In this document: positions 8,030 to 15,075 of the stretch, one piece after another
How positions within the stretch are numbered: the first letter of the stretch is position 1
Layout of the letters: the number at the start of each line of letters is the position of its first letter
Source of the DNA: Streptomyces spororaveus
GTDB taxonomy: Bacteria > Actinomycetota > Actinomycetes > Streptomycetales > Streptomycetaceae
NCBI RefSeq assembly: GCF_016755875.1
Contig: NZ_BNED01000005.1
Location: 4,540,001 to 4,604,000 of the forward strand
Direction of reading: 5' to 3'
DNA: 64,000 bases
Translations under genes and position numbers: made by a program
The notes under the pieces: model-generated
What the model saw: only the letters and a program-made list of their open reading frames with translations
What the model was told of the DNA's origin: nothing
Databases searched by the model: none

Positions 8030-8410
8030 TCAGCGACGGCGGCGGGCCTTGCGGACGTTCTTCACGGCCGCCGCACCGGCATCACTGCCGACAGACCTCA
8101 CGACCGTGTGCACTCCCCAGCCCAGGACCAGGGCGAGGACGGCCAGGAACGCGAGGTTCGCGGCCATGGCGGTAAGGGCAGCGACGAGGAGCGGGCCGAA
8201 GTACACCCCGGCGGCGACCGCTCCGGCGCCGACTCCGGAGCCGAGCGCGATGCGCTGGACGGTCTTGTCCGGGGCGGCCTGGTGGATGTGCTGGTGGACG
8301 ACCTGCGGCCCGGCGTACGTGGCGGGCAGCTGGTCGGCGTAGACGTGGGTTCCGTCCGGGAGCTGTACGACGGTCGGTCGGGCGGGTTCGGGCAGGTGGT
8401 TCACGGTCAT
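8030..8410 (-). CDS. Small membrane protein of AICE spread operon (DUF6251-like)
   Basis: 126 residues. The N-terminal part has an H-rich segment (VVHQHIHQAAP). One long or two short membrane helices follow at about residues 55-105 (GVGAGAVAAGVYFGPLLVAA; LAFLAVLALVLGWG), then a basic tail KARRRR. It overlaps the upstream gene by ATGA, so it is translationally coupled. From memory it resembles the DUF6251 family of Streptomyces elements. The likely job is with the Spd-type proteins that spread the element within the recipient mycelium; this is inferred from position. Confidence 0.72.
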   Translation of the reverse strand: MTVNHLPEPARPTVVQLPDGTHVYADQLPATYAGPQVVHQHIHQAAPDKTVQRIALGSGVGAGAVAAGVYFGPLLVAALTAMAANLAFLAVLALVLGWGVHTVVRSVGSDAGAAAVKNVRKARRRR

Positions 8411-8790
8411 CTCCCGTCAGGAGGCTCGGGGTACGCGCAGGGGACACACATGCCGAGGGAGACCGGGATGACGTATCCGGCATCGCGACGGCATTCGGGG
8501 CAGGTGCGGCGGGTGGCGTTGGCCTTGGCCAGCGCGGCCGTCTTGGCCGGGGTCATCGGCCGGACCGGCAGCGCGCGGTCCACGCGGTACAGGAACGCGG
8601 TCAGCGGGTCGCGCCGTCGGCGGGGCCGAAGGACTTGACCGGCGATGTCCTGCCCGCCGGGCCGCAGGCCCAGGGCACGGAGCTGCCGGCGGGTGGCCAG
8701 CCCGTCCGGGGCGAGCCGCCAGGGGAAGGTGGGCAGGCCGTGGACTCTTCCCAAAGGGTCGAAGCAGTCGGCCCACTTGATCCGGCTCAT
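8407..8790 (-). CDS. RRQRL-motif zinc-binding protein
   Basis: 127 residues. An N-terminal region contains TRRQLRALGLRPGGQ, the eponymous motif of the 'RRQRL motif-containing zinc-binding protein' group of Streptomyces mobile elements. A C-terminal four-Cys ribbon follows: CPEC ... CVPC (TCPECRRDAGYVIPVSLGMC). It is probably a nucleic-acid binding zinc-ribbon protein. It overlaps both neighbours by ATGA. The exact role is unknown. Confidence 0.8.
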   Translation of the reverse strand: MSRIKWADCFDPLGRVHGLPTFPWRLAPDGLATRRQLRALGLRPGGQDIAGQVLRPRRRRDPLTAFLYRVDRALPVRPMTPAKTAALAKANATRRTCPECRRDAGYVIPVSLGMCVPCAYPEPPDGR

Positions 8791-9626
8791 CCGGCGGCCG
8801 CCGCAGCGGTGTCCCGCTCGCGCTCCGCCTTCAACGCCTCCCGCACGACCCGCGCCTTCGCCGGGGAGGTGCGCAGGGCCTTGCGGATCCCTTCACCGGT
8901 CAGCTTCTCGACCGGCCACGACTCCGTCAGCGTCCGCGCCTCCGCCAGCAGGTCGACGTCCGTGCGAACGACTCGGGTCGATCGAGCCGCGACGGGCACT
9001 CGACCGGTCGCCCTACGAGGACGCGTCGACTCAGCCGCCACCGCGAGCTGCGGACGGGCCGCGATCGGCTCGACTACCGGGAGAGTGGAAGAGGCCACCT
9101 CCTCCGCCGGGGCGGGCTCCTCGACCACCGGTCCGCCCTGCTCAGACGTAGACCGATTTGCATCAGTCTGTGTCGATACCTGCGGATCGGGCTCGATCGG
9201 CGGGCGGTGGTGAAGGACTTTGGCGACGAGGTCGGAGCCGAAATAGATCGACCCGACCGGAAGCGACGTCGCCAGCAGCACGAGGACCCAGTTCGTCCAG
9301 TCACCCTCGGCCAGTCGGCTCCAGCCGATCGACTCCGAGTGCAGGTCCGGCACCAGCCCGTGTACGTAGTTCAGGACCAGCGATGCGAGCGTGTAAGAGG
9401 CCAGCACCCGCAGCGCGAACTTCCGTGCGTCACCCGTCAGCACGAGGGCGGCTACGAGGGCCAGGGCCATCAGGCCGTCGACGACGAAGGGATAGAGCCA
9501 CGCGGCCGTGGTGTCCGCGCCGATGGCTCGGGCCACGTCCCGCAGCGCGTTCCAGGACACCCGGAACGCCATGCCGACCACGGCCACCAGGGCCAGCACC
9601 AACAGGATCCGTCCGGTGCGGTTCAT
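8787..9626 (-). CDS. DUF2637 membrane protein, spread (Spd)-type
   Basis: 279 residues. Four predicted membrane helices lie in the first 150 residues (ILLVLALVAVVGMAF; YPFVVDGLMALALVAALVL; a third about 90-110; WVLVLLATSLPVGSIYFG). A disordered Pro/Glu/Ala-rich linker and a C-terminal basic HTH-like region (TLTESWPVEKLTGEGIRKAL) follow. This is the DUF2637 architecture common on Streptomyces conjugative elements, where such proteins take part in intramycelial spreading. The start at 9626 is chosen because it overlaps the upstream stop (ATGA); the longer frame lies inside the neighbour. Confidence 0.85.
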   Translation of the reverse strand: MNRTGRILLVLALVAVVGMAFRVSWNALRDVARAIGADTTAAWLYPFVVDGLMALALVAALVLTGDARKFALRVLASYTLASLVLNYVHGLVPDLHSESIGWSRLAEGDWTNWVLVLLATSLPVGSIYFGSDLVAKVLHHRPPIEPDPQVSTQTDANRSTSEQGGPVVEEPAPAEEVASSTLPVVEPIAARPQLAVAAESTRPRRATGRVPVAARSTRVVRTDVDLLAEARTLTESWPVEKLTGEGIRKALRTSPAKARVVREALKAERERDTAAAAAG

Positions 9627-9949
9627 GCCCCACCGCCTTCCAGCGGCCGGACCTTGGCCGAGCAGAGCATGAGCACACGCGCCGGGTGCGGGTGGTAGTC
9701 CGGCCCGGCATGCTCCGTCCACTCCCACTCGACACCCTCGGCCAGAGTGAACCCGAGGTCCGCCAGGGCCCGAGCCCGCTCCTCCAGGGTCGGAATCTCA
9801 GCGGTGGGCGGCCAGGTGAAGGTCGGCCACTCACTGACCAGACCCGACATAGCCACGTACAGCTGCCAGCGCGACCCGCCCGCCGTCGCCGCGCTGGTGG
9901 TGCCACAGCAGCGCAGGGACATCTGCGCTCCGAAGATCTGCTTGCTCAT
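9623..9949 (-). CDS. Small AICE protein (DUF6303-like)
   Basis: 108 residues starting MSKQIFGAQMSLRCCG. It contains a beta-rich first half and an aromatic-rich segment (GVEWEWTEHAGPDYHPHPARV). From memory it resembles the DUF6303 family. It is flanked by 4-base ATGA overlaps on both sides within a coupled operon. No catalytic motif is visible and the function is unknown. Confidence 0.72.
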   Translation of the reverse strand: MSKQIFGAQMSLRCCGTTSAATAGGSRWQLYVAMSGLVSEWPTFTWPPTAEIPTLEERARALADLGFTLAEGVEWEWTEHAGPDYHPHPARVLMLCSAKVRPLEGGGA

Positions 9950-10215
9950 GCCGCGCCACCGGAAGACGGGAGGTAGGCGGCCCGGTTCTCCAGCGCGGTC
10001 CGGGCGGCGAGTACGCGCCGGCAGGCCCGGCGCAGCCGCTGCTCGTCCACCTCGGTGGGCGTGCGGTCCAGCGTCATGATCTGCGCGTCGAGCAGGTCGC
10101 GTTCCGCCAGGATCAGCGGCAACTCGACCTCGATCGCTTCCAGCTCCGCGTCCGACGGCTCCAGGCCGTCGGACCACGGGGTAACACGGTCCTGAAGTGC
10201 AGCGATGAACGTCAC
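9946..10215 (-). CDS. Small AICE protein (DUF6284-like), first gene of operon
   Basis: 89 residues starting with GTG at 10215 behind AAGGAG. It is almost fully helical, with an acidic first part (DAELEAIEVELPLILAERDL) and a basic end (RRACRRVLAARTALE), suggesting a coiled-coil adaptor. It resembles the DUF6284 family as I remember it. It is the promoter-proximal gene of the coupled run ending at 8030. The leader carries a perfect hairpin at 10253-10282. Confidence 0.75.
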   Translation of the reverse strand: MTFIAALQDRVTPWSDGLEPSDAELEAIEVELPLILAERDLLDAQIMTLDRTPTEVDEQRLRRACRRVLAARTALENRAAYLPSSGGAA

Positions 10216-10252
10216 GGGTCTTGCTCCTTCTGTGGAGGAACGGGACCCAACA

Positions 10253-10282
10253 GCAGCCCCGGGTCTAGCCACCCGGGGCTGC
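10253..10282 (-). promoter_or_regulatory. Leader hairpin of spread operon
   Basis: Perfect 11-bp inverted repeat GCAGCCCCGGG (10253-10263) / CCCGGGGCTGC (10272-10282) with an 8-base loop, 38 bases before the GTG start of the minus-strand operon. It could be an attenuator, a bound operator or a terminator of upstream transcription. No U-tract follows on the minus strand. Confidence 0.5.
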
Positions 10283-10599
10283 ACTGCGTTGGGGTGAAGC
10301 GGAAACATCCGGCTCCCCTCGGCCCCGCCCGTACAGCGCAAGAGCGCCGGACAGGCAGGGGAGGCAACCGGCCGCAGCACGGAACGTCTGCGGAGGGCTG
10401 ATCACGTACAAATGCACGTCTCGTTTCGGGAGCGCGCTCCCGTTAGTAGGCAGAGACTCGCCATCCGGCTGACAAGGGTTGCCGGTGCCCTTCCCCCCGC
10501 CCTGCGGGGTTCCTGATCACACGTGCACCTGAGCGCCATGTAGGGCGGTTCAGGCAGAAGTGCAGGTCAAGCGCCTGATAGGCCCCCACGCAATTCCTT
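10283..10599. other. Intergenic divergent promoter region of the AICE
   Basis: No gene is supported here. The stretch separates the minus-strand spread operon from the plus-strand HTH/phosphatase pair and must hold the minus operon's promoter. Apart from short GC palindromes (for example around 10494-10510, CCCCGCCCTGCGGGG) I see no clear -35/-10 pair. Confidence 0.4.
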
Positions 10600-10696
10600 G
10601 CTTAGGGGGTCTATGCGTCGACCTGGTAGCCAAGGTAGGCAGTCTGGGCGTGGCCGTCAAGCCCCCCTCGCGGTATGGTTGCTAGACCCCCTAAGC
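10600..10696. promoter_or_regulatory. Pair of 14-bp inverted operators before the HTH gene
   Basis: GCTTAGGGGGTCTA at 10600-10613 and its exact reverse complement TAGACCCCCTAAGC at 10683-10696 lie 69 bases apart. The second copy ends just before the ribosome site (GGAGG, 10699-10703) of the HTH gene. Such spacing suits dimer or looping binding by the HTH protein for autoregulation. Protein identity is inference; the repeat is exact. Confidence 0.65.
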
Positions 10697-10708
10697 GCGG
10701 AGGTTTTG

Positions 10709-11554
10709 ATGCACGAAGAGATGCAGCGGGTTGCGCAGGTCAAGGTGCCTGTGGAGCGCGCGAAGGCTGCGATTGACCTCCTGGCTGACTACCAGGGGCG
10801 AGTGATTGAGCTTTCGCGTATCCGGCGAGAAGCGATCGAGGAGGCGGCAGCCTCGGGCATGTCGCAGTCGGAGATCGCGGCGCTCTTGGGGGTGAGCCGC
10901 GGCCGTGTGGGCCAGTTGGCCTCTCAGGGCCCCCCGCCGGAGCGCGCCTTCTTCGGTACGGACCTCATGACCATCTCGCTAGGTGGCAAGTACGAAGCCG
11001 GGAAATCACCTGAGGAAAACCCGGGCGAAGTAGTCGCGCGAGAAGACCTGGGGAACTTTGATCGACTGCGCAAGCTTCTGGCCACGCTCAAGCTTGATGC
11101 GCACTACGAGGTGATCCCGCCCAGCGGCATGGTCAACCTGAACCGGGACAACCACGTCGTGGTCTGCGGTCCCCGGCTCTCGCCGATCATCGCGCAGGTG
11201 CTTGAGGGCGACGACTACCTGCGTTTCGAGAAGGACAGCGCATGGCATCTCGTAGACCTCAAGACTGAAGAGCGGTTCCGGTCTCCCATGGACGAGGACG
11301 GATCGGCGGCGGATTACGGGTACCTGGCACGACTCCCGAGGCTTGATGGACGAGGGACATTCCTCTACGCCGCCGGCATCCATGCCATCGGGGCGAACGG
11401 AGTCGTTCACTACCTGGAGAACAACCTTCCCGAGCTGTACAGGGAGGTTCGCACCCGACGCTTCTCCACTCTGATCTCTTGCCGCTACGACCCCAAGACT
11501 CTGGAAGTCCTGGAGAGCAAGAGGGTTACGCCGCTCTACCGACACGAGGGATGA
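10709..11554 (+). CDS. Sigma-like HTH DNA-binding protein, AICE cargo
   Basis: 281 residues. The N-terminal third contains a region-4-like helix-turn-helix at about residues 52-72 (MSQSEIAALLGVSRGRVGQL), preceded by a helical segment. The remaining 200 residues form an alpha/beta domain I do not recognise (FFGTDLMTISLGG..., VVCGPRLSPIIAQVLEGDDY). The start at 10709 is supported by GGAGG and by the operator pair just upstream. The stop is one base from the start of a PP2C-like gene, so the two are an operon. The C-terminal domain could sense a nucleotide or a protein partner. Being divergent to the conjugation genes and next to attR, it is probably cargo or a control gene. Confidence 0.8.
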   Translation: MHEEMQRVAQVKVPVERAKAAIDLLADYQGRVIELSRIRREAIEEAAASGMSQSEIAALLGVSRGRVGQLASQGPPPERAFFGTDLMTISLGGKYEAGKSPEENPGEVVAREDLGNFDRLRKLLATLKLDAHYEVIPPSGMVNLNRDNHVVVCGPRLSPIIAQVLEGDDYLRFEKDSAWHLVDLKTEERFRSPMDEDGSAADYGYLARLPRLDGRGTFLYAAGIHAIGANGVVHYLENNLPELYREVRTRRFSTLISCRYDPKTLEVLESKRVTPLYRHEG

Positions 11555-11555
11555 C

Positions 11556-12374
11556 ATGCACGTCAGCGTTGCGACCCAGGCCGGCGGTACATCCCCTAAC
11601 GAGGACTGGGTGGCGGGTACCCCGACATTCGCAGTGGTCCTTGACGGGCTCAGCACAGCAGGCTTGGAAACCGGGTGTGTGCACGGCGTGCCGTGGTACG
11701 TCGCCCAACTCGGTGGCCACGTCGTCGCCGCTCTCGCGGACCCTGGCGTCCCACTGCCGGACGCGTTGGCAACGGCTCTGGAGCGGGTGGCGAACCTTCA
11801 CCAGACCTGCGACCTGAAGAACCCGGGCACGCCGTCGGCGACCGTAGCCATTCTCCGGGAACGGTCAGACCGCATTGATCACCTAGTCCTTGCCGACTCG
11901 CCGATCGTGCTTGAGGGGGCAGGCGGGTTCACAACGCTGACCGATCTTCGGGTGGACGAGGTCTGCCAAGACCTGCGGGCCGAATCGGAGCGCCACGCGA
12001 CGGGTTCCCCTGAACACCGCGCCAGTGTGGCGCGGCTCGTGGCGGCTCAACGCCAGATCCGGAACACGCCCGAGGGCTACTGGGTGGCCGCTTCGGCGCC
12101 GGAGGCAGCGTTTCACGCGCTGACGGGTGCTGTGGACCAGAGCGAGGTTCGTTCGGCCGCCGTAGTTTCGGACGGCGTCTCACGGCTCGTCACCGAGTAT
12201 CAGATGGCTTCTTGGGAGGACGTGTTCGCCCAACTGCGCAGGGAAGGCCCCGCAGCGCTGATCGCCACGGTGCGCAAGGTTGAGGCGACTGACCCCCACG
12301 GGCAACGGTGGCCCCGGTACAAGGCTGGCGACGATGCCGCCGTGGCCTTTTGTCAGCGCGACACCGGCGAGTGA
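11556..12374 (+). CDS. PP2C-like serine/threonine phosphatase family protein
   Basis: 272 residues. Metal-binding PP2C landmarks are visible: an N-terminal 'NEDW' (residues about 15-18), 'VVLDGLST' near 27-34, 'LADSPIVL' in mid-protein, 'VVSDGVSRL' near 208 and 'AGDDAAVAF' near the end. This fits a soluble metal-dependent phosphatase that removes phosphate from Ser/Thr. It follows the HTH gene by one base. Its job may be to switch the partner's DNA binding, or to act in a host-interaction or defence module; both are inferences. The last feature before attR. Confidence 0.82.
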   Translation: MHVSVATQAGGTSPNEDWVAGTPTFAVVLDGLSTAGLETGCVHGVPWYVAQLGGHVVAALADPGVPLPDALATALERVANLHQTCDLKNPGTPSATVAILRERSDRIDHLVLADSPIVLEGAGGFTTLTDLRVDEVCQDLRAESERHATGSPEHRASVARLVAAQRQIRNTPEGYWVAASAPEAAFHALTGAVDQSEVRSAAVVSDGVSRLVTEYQMASWEDVFAQLRREGPAALIATVRKVEATDPHGQRWPRYKAGDDAAVAFCQRDTGE

Positions 12375-12476
12375 TCAAGCTCTGTGGCCAACCTGCGGCC
12401 AGAACTGTTCTGCAAGGCACCAGCTGAGCCACTGGAGTGCTGGTCAGGGCCGTTTCCCTGCCTAAAAGATCGCGGC

Positions 12477-12532
12477 CTTGAAAACCGTCGTGGCGCGAGT
12501 CACCGTGGGTTCAAATCCCACACCCACCGCCA
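12477..12532 (+). other. attR: 3' fragment of tRNA-Ser(UGA)
   Basis: From the anticodon loop CTTGAAA (anticodon TGA) through a variable arm, the T-arm GTGGG-TTCAAAT-CCCAC, the acceptor strand ACCCACC, discriminator G and encoded CCA, this matches the 3' part of a Streptomyces tRNA-Ser. No GGTGGGT 5' acceptor strand exists upstream, and the 5' anticodon stem does not pair fully. It is therefore a truncated copy left by integration, not a working tRNA gene. The intact gene is expected left of base 1. Confidence 0.85.
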
Positions 12533-12554
12533 CAGCTGGGCCAAGGCTCAGGTC

Positions 12555-12588
12555 AGAGGGGTGCTTCCGAGTCAGGAGGCACCCCTCT
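12555..12588 (+). terminator. tRNA-Ser terminator displaced with attR
   Basis: AGAGGGGTGC (12555-12564) / GCACCCCTCT (12579-12588), 14-base loop, followed by TTG. It lies 22 bases after the tRNA fragment and is probably the original chromosomal terminator of the tRNA-Ser gene. Confidence 0.6.
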
Positions 12589-12766
12589 TGTATTCGAACT
12601 GTCTCACCGCTTCTCACCCGTGAGTCGTTCTTGATCAGGCTTTGTCCCCCAGGCGTCCCCCGTGCGCTGACAGCATGGTTCTCCTGCGCAGGCGGGAGGC
12701 AGCGGATTCGCCGGCCTGCCACCCGGGCACGTCAGGGTCCCGACGACGGACGGTGGGAAACGACTC

Positions 12767-13258
12767 GTGGCTGCTCCAACGCTTCCTGTCTGTGAGGCAT
12801 CAGGGCCCGACGATGCGGGGTCGTACATGTGGTCTGAGCAGCTCTTGTGGCTCCTGGAGGGCCAGCGGAAGTACGACCATCGACGGGCCCGGGCTGTAGA
12901 GGAGCATCGGGCAAGGGCGCAGGAGTGGATGCGACAAGCGGAGGCCGCGGGCGATCCAGAGGAGCACAGGCGCTGCAAAGAGCTGGTGGCCGCCGAGCTG
13001 CGGTCGGCGCACGATCCGCTACCCGGGCAACGAGCAGCGCTTCAGGTCAAGGAACAGGCTCTCCTCAGGGGCTGGGGACAGCCGGCGGTGCTCGTACGCG
13101 GAAGCGCACCCGACCGGCGGGACGTCTTCCACAGTGACGTCGACTGCGGACTGATCGGCGGTGAAGGCAGACGTCCGGGCGAGGCCCGTTGGATTCTGGC
13201 CATGGATGCGGAGGAGGCGGGATACCGGCCCTGCTCCAGGTGCGGGTCCAGCAGGTAG
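12767..13258 (+). CDS. Hypothetical protein with C-terminal Cys/His motif
   Basis: About 163 residues from the GTG at 12767; the internal ATG at 12827 is an alternative start, as neither has a strong ribosome site. The middle is a long charged helix (HRRARAVEEHRARAQEWMRQ). The end has VFHSDVDCGL ... YRPCSRCGSSR, an H-x4-C plus C-x2-C arrangement like small metal sites of the Ada-type N-terminal fold. Family not recognised. It is the first gene outside the AICE and could be disturbed by the insertion. Confidence 0.55.
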   Translation: MAAPTLPVCEASGPDDAGSYMWSEQLLWLLEGQRKYDHRRARAVEEHRARAQEWMRQAEAAGDPEEHRRCKELVAAELRSAHDPLPGQRAALQVKEQALLRGWGQPAVLVRGSAPDRRDVFHSDVDCGLIGGEGRRPGEARWILAMDAEEAGYRPCSRCGSSR

Positions 13259-13555
13259 AGGTACGCGGTCCCAGCTTCTCCGTCACCCGCTCGGCGATGC
13301 AGGGGAGGCGATTCCCGGCTTGCCGGTCCGGCGGGGGCGTGCCGGGGAAAATCCGCAGGTCAGAACGGGTTTCGGGTGCAGGTTTCCGACGGCTCCCGGC
13401 AGGGCGGCCGGAGGTCTCGGCCACGGCCTTGGGCCTTCCGGGTGGTGTTTGTCGGAAGATCGGCGCGGGTCGTGGGGATGGTGCGGTTGCGGCCACATCA
13501 TGACGAATGTATTCAGATCCGCCCGTCCGAACATCGTGAATCGAGGCACCTCGTC

Positions 13556-14014
13556 ATGGCTCACCGCAGCATCCTCACGTCGATCTGGACCTCCGTCCTC
13601 GCCGCCCTGGTGGCCCTCCTCTCCGGCTTCGGTCTCGCGGGGAAGTCGGCCTCGGCCCAGGCCGTCGCCTCCACCCCCGCCGCTGCGGGCACCGCGGCCA
13701 CCGCCGTACGCCGGCCGGCCTTCGCGGCCAGGCGGACCTGGCGGGCGATGATGCGGGGCGGTTCGCTGCCGCCGACCATCAAGCAGCGGATCCGCGCCGA
13801 GGCGCACGGCAAGACCCCTTCCGTACGACGCTCCACCACCGCCGCAGCCATGGGCGCGGGTACGGCCACCGCCTCCCGGACGCTGACCCCGGTCGCAGCG
13901 CCTGCCGCGGCCATCGCGGCGCCTGCCACGAAAACCGCAGCCGCAGCCGCAGCCGCAGCCAAAGCCACAGTCGGCGCCGGTGGTGCCCGGGGCGCACTCG
14001 CCCTCGCCGCGTAG
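13556..14014 (+). CDS. DUF6344-like exported/anchored small protein
   Basis: 152 residues starting MAHRSILTSIWTSVLAALV, with a hydrophobic N-terminal segment that may be a signal or anchor. The core LPPTIKQRIRAEAHGKTPS is the part I recognise from the Streptomyces DUF6344 family. The second half is an Ala-rich, low-complexity tail with a run of eight alanines. Function unknown. The start is supported by GAGG upstream and hydrophobicity at the N-terminus. The 297-base gap before it holds no gene I can support. Confidence 0.7.
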   Translation: MAHRSILTSIWTSVLAALVALLSGFGLAGKSASAQAVASTPAAAGTAATAVRRPAFAARRTWRAMMRGGSLPPTIKQRIRAEAHGKTPSVRRSTTAAAMGAGTATASRTLTPVAAPAAAIAAPATKTAAAAAAAAKATVGAGGARGALALAA

Positions 14015-14578
14015 TCCCGTAGCCCGGTGGTCTCGTGGCCACGGCAGTAGCGCAGAGCAGTAGCGGAAGCAGCAGCAAGAGGATCAGCAGGAACCAGAGC
14101 GTCAGCAGGTTCGGCAACAGGCGCTGGAGCCCGGTCGGTCATGGCCGTGGATCGCGCTAGGTGGTGCCCCCGGAGCGGGGCACGGATGGATCACCCCGGC
14201 TCACGCCGGGGCGCGCAGGGGCACGCAGGGGGCGTGAAGCTTGGTATTGCAGGGCCGCAGGCCCGGGAGACGGTGGGGTTCCCGGACGCGCGGCCCCTTT
14301 CGGCATGTCCGGGACACGGCAGTCTGGCGGAACGGTTCGCCTCTTGTGCGGCGCCGGATGCAGCCGCTTCCGGGGCGCTGACCTCGGGCTTCAAGCATGG
14401 GAATGGGGTTTATCCGATGTTGGTCATACTTGCGGGGGAATCGGGGACTCCGGGGTGGTTCGCCGGGGATTCGGTGGGCAACTCTGGTCTCGCGACGTCG
14501 TCACCACACGAAACGACCGAGGCGGTCGGCCAACTGCCCTGGAACAATTCCCACTTCGGTTTCCTGGAGGATCAAGAC
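14015..14578. other. 564-base intergenic stretch
   Basis: No convincing gene. Both strands have short open frames, but none has a fitting ribosome site, codon bias or family resemblance. It presumably holds the promoter of the secreted Asn-rich protein at 14579; the GGAG box at 14566-14569 belongs to that gene. Confidence 0.5.
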
Positions 14579-14890
14579 ATGGCAAGCATCCGTACCGCCC
14601 GCGTCATCGCCGCCGTCGCCGCTCTCCCCCTCGTCGCTGCCCTCTTCGGCGGGGTGGCGTCGGCCGACAACGGCTCCTTCGCGAACGACGGATCGAATGC
14701 GAGCGTCGCCAGCATCGTCGGCAGCGGCGTGGGCGGTAACAACAACGGCAATTCGTCCACGTCTCAGCAGGTGGCCACCGGTTCCGGCGCCTCCAACCAG
14801 AACAACACCGCTCAGGTGAACGGCTCGGCCTTGACCGCGATCGACCAGTCCAATTCGGCCGTCGCGGTCCATTTCCTCCCCTGGTGGTAG
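14579..14890 (+). CDS. Small secreted Asn/Ser/Gly-rich protein
   Basis: 103 residues with a clear Sec signal peptide (MASIRTARVIAAVAALPLVA, cleavage after GVASA). The mature part of about 75 residues is rich in Asn, Ser, Gly and Gln (GSGVGGNNNGNSSTSQQVA) with no Cys. It ends in hydrophobic VAVHFLPWW. GGAGG precedes the start. The composition is reminiscent of streptomycete surface proteins such as rodlins and chaplins, but it lacks their signatures, so function is open. Confidence 0.75.
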   Translation: MASIRTARVIAAVAALPLVAALFGGVASADNGSFANDGSNASVASIVGSGVGGNNNGNSSTSQQVATGSGASNQNNTAQVNGSALTAIDQSNSAVAVHFLPWW

Positions 14891-15005
14891 TCGCGGCCTG
14901 AGCCACTCCGATTCTTGAGGGCGTCTGTGCGACCGGACCGGCTGGGGTCCGGTAGCGCAGGCGCCCTCGCGCACGCGGTGCGCCCACCGCTCCCGTCGCC
15001 CCGAC

Positions 15006-15039
15006 CTTGACATCGCGGGTGAATCTGACGGACAGTCAG
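15006..15039 (+). promoter_or_regulatory. Putative promoter and TetR-type operator of the igr-like operon
   Basis: A TTGACA -35-like hexamer (15007-15012) is followed by a perfect short dyad CTGAC-GGACA-GTCAG (15025-15039) about 37 bases before the first acyl-CoA dehydrogenase gene. Dyads of this CTGACGG...GTCAG form often precede acyl-CoA metabolism genes controlled by TetR-family regulators in actinobacteria. No regulator gene is adjacent. Confidence 0.5.
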
Positions 15040-15075
15040 GTTCCCTCGATGATGCGATGCCGGGAGGCCTGCGCC

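Larger units (their letters stand above)
1..12532. mobile_element. AICE integrated in tRNA-Ser(UGA), left end outside the window
   Basis: One functional set is present: tyrosine integrase and excisionase, a Prim-Pol plus P4-type helicase replication module, an FtsK/TraB translocase, a run of small spread-type genes and two cargo genes. This is the canonical make-up of an actinomycete integrative and conjugative element with a RepPP-type replicon. The right boundary is a 3' tRNA-Ser fragment at 12477-12532. The integrase is transcribed towards the left edge, so attL with the intact tRNA should lie just left of base 1. Nearly all genes from 10215 down to 1 are on the minus strand; the two right-end genes are on plus. 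No KorSA/Pra-like regulator is recognisable in the visible part. Confidence 0.85.

Noticed and set aside
10598..10708. Longer start of the AICE HTH protein
   Set aside because: Would place the operator pair inside the coding region; the ATG at 10709 has GGAGG and the extension has no resemblance to any protein.
12421..12532. Complete functional tRNA-Ser(UGA)
   Set aside because: The 5' acceptor strand GGTGGGT and D-arm are missing upstream and the anticodon stem does not pair, so it is only the 3' fragment at attR.
13779..14117. Minus-strand hydrophobic protein (MPNLLTLWFLLILLLLLPLL)
   Set aside because: Overlaps the DUF6344 gene antisense, codon usage is atypical (TTG, CTT, CTA, AGA), no ribosome site, and it degenerates to Arg-rich sequence.
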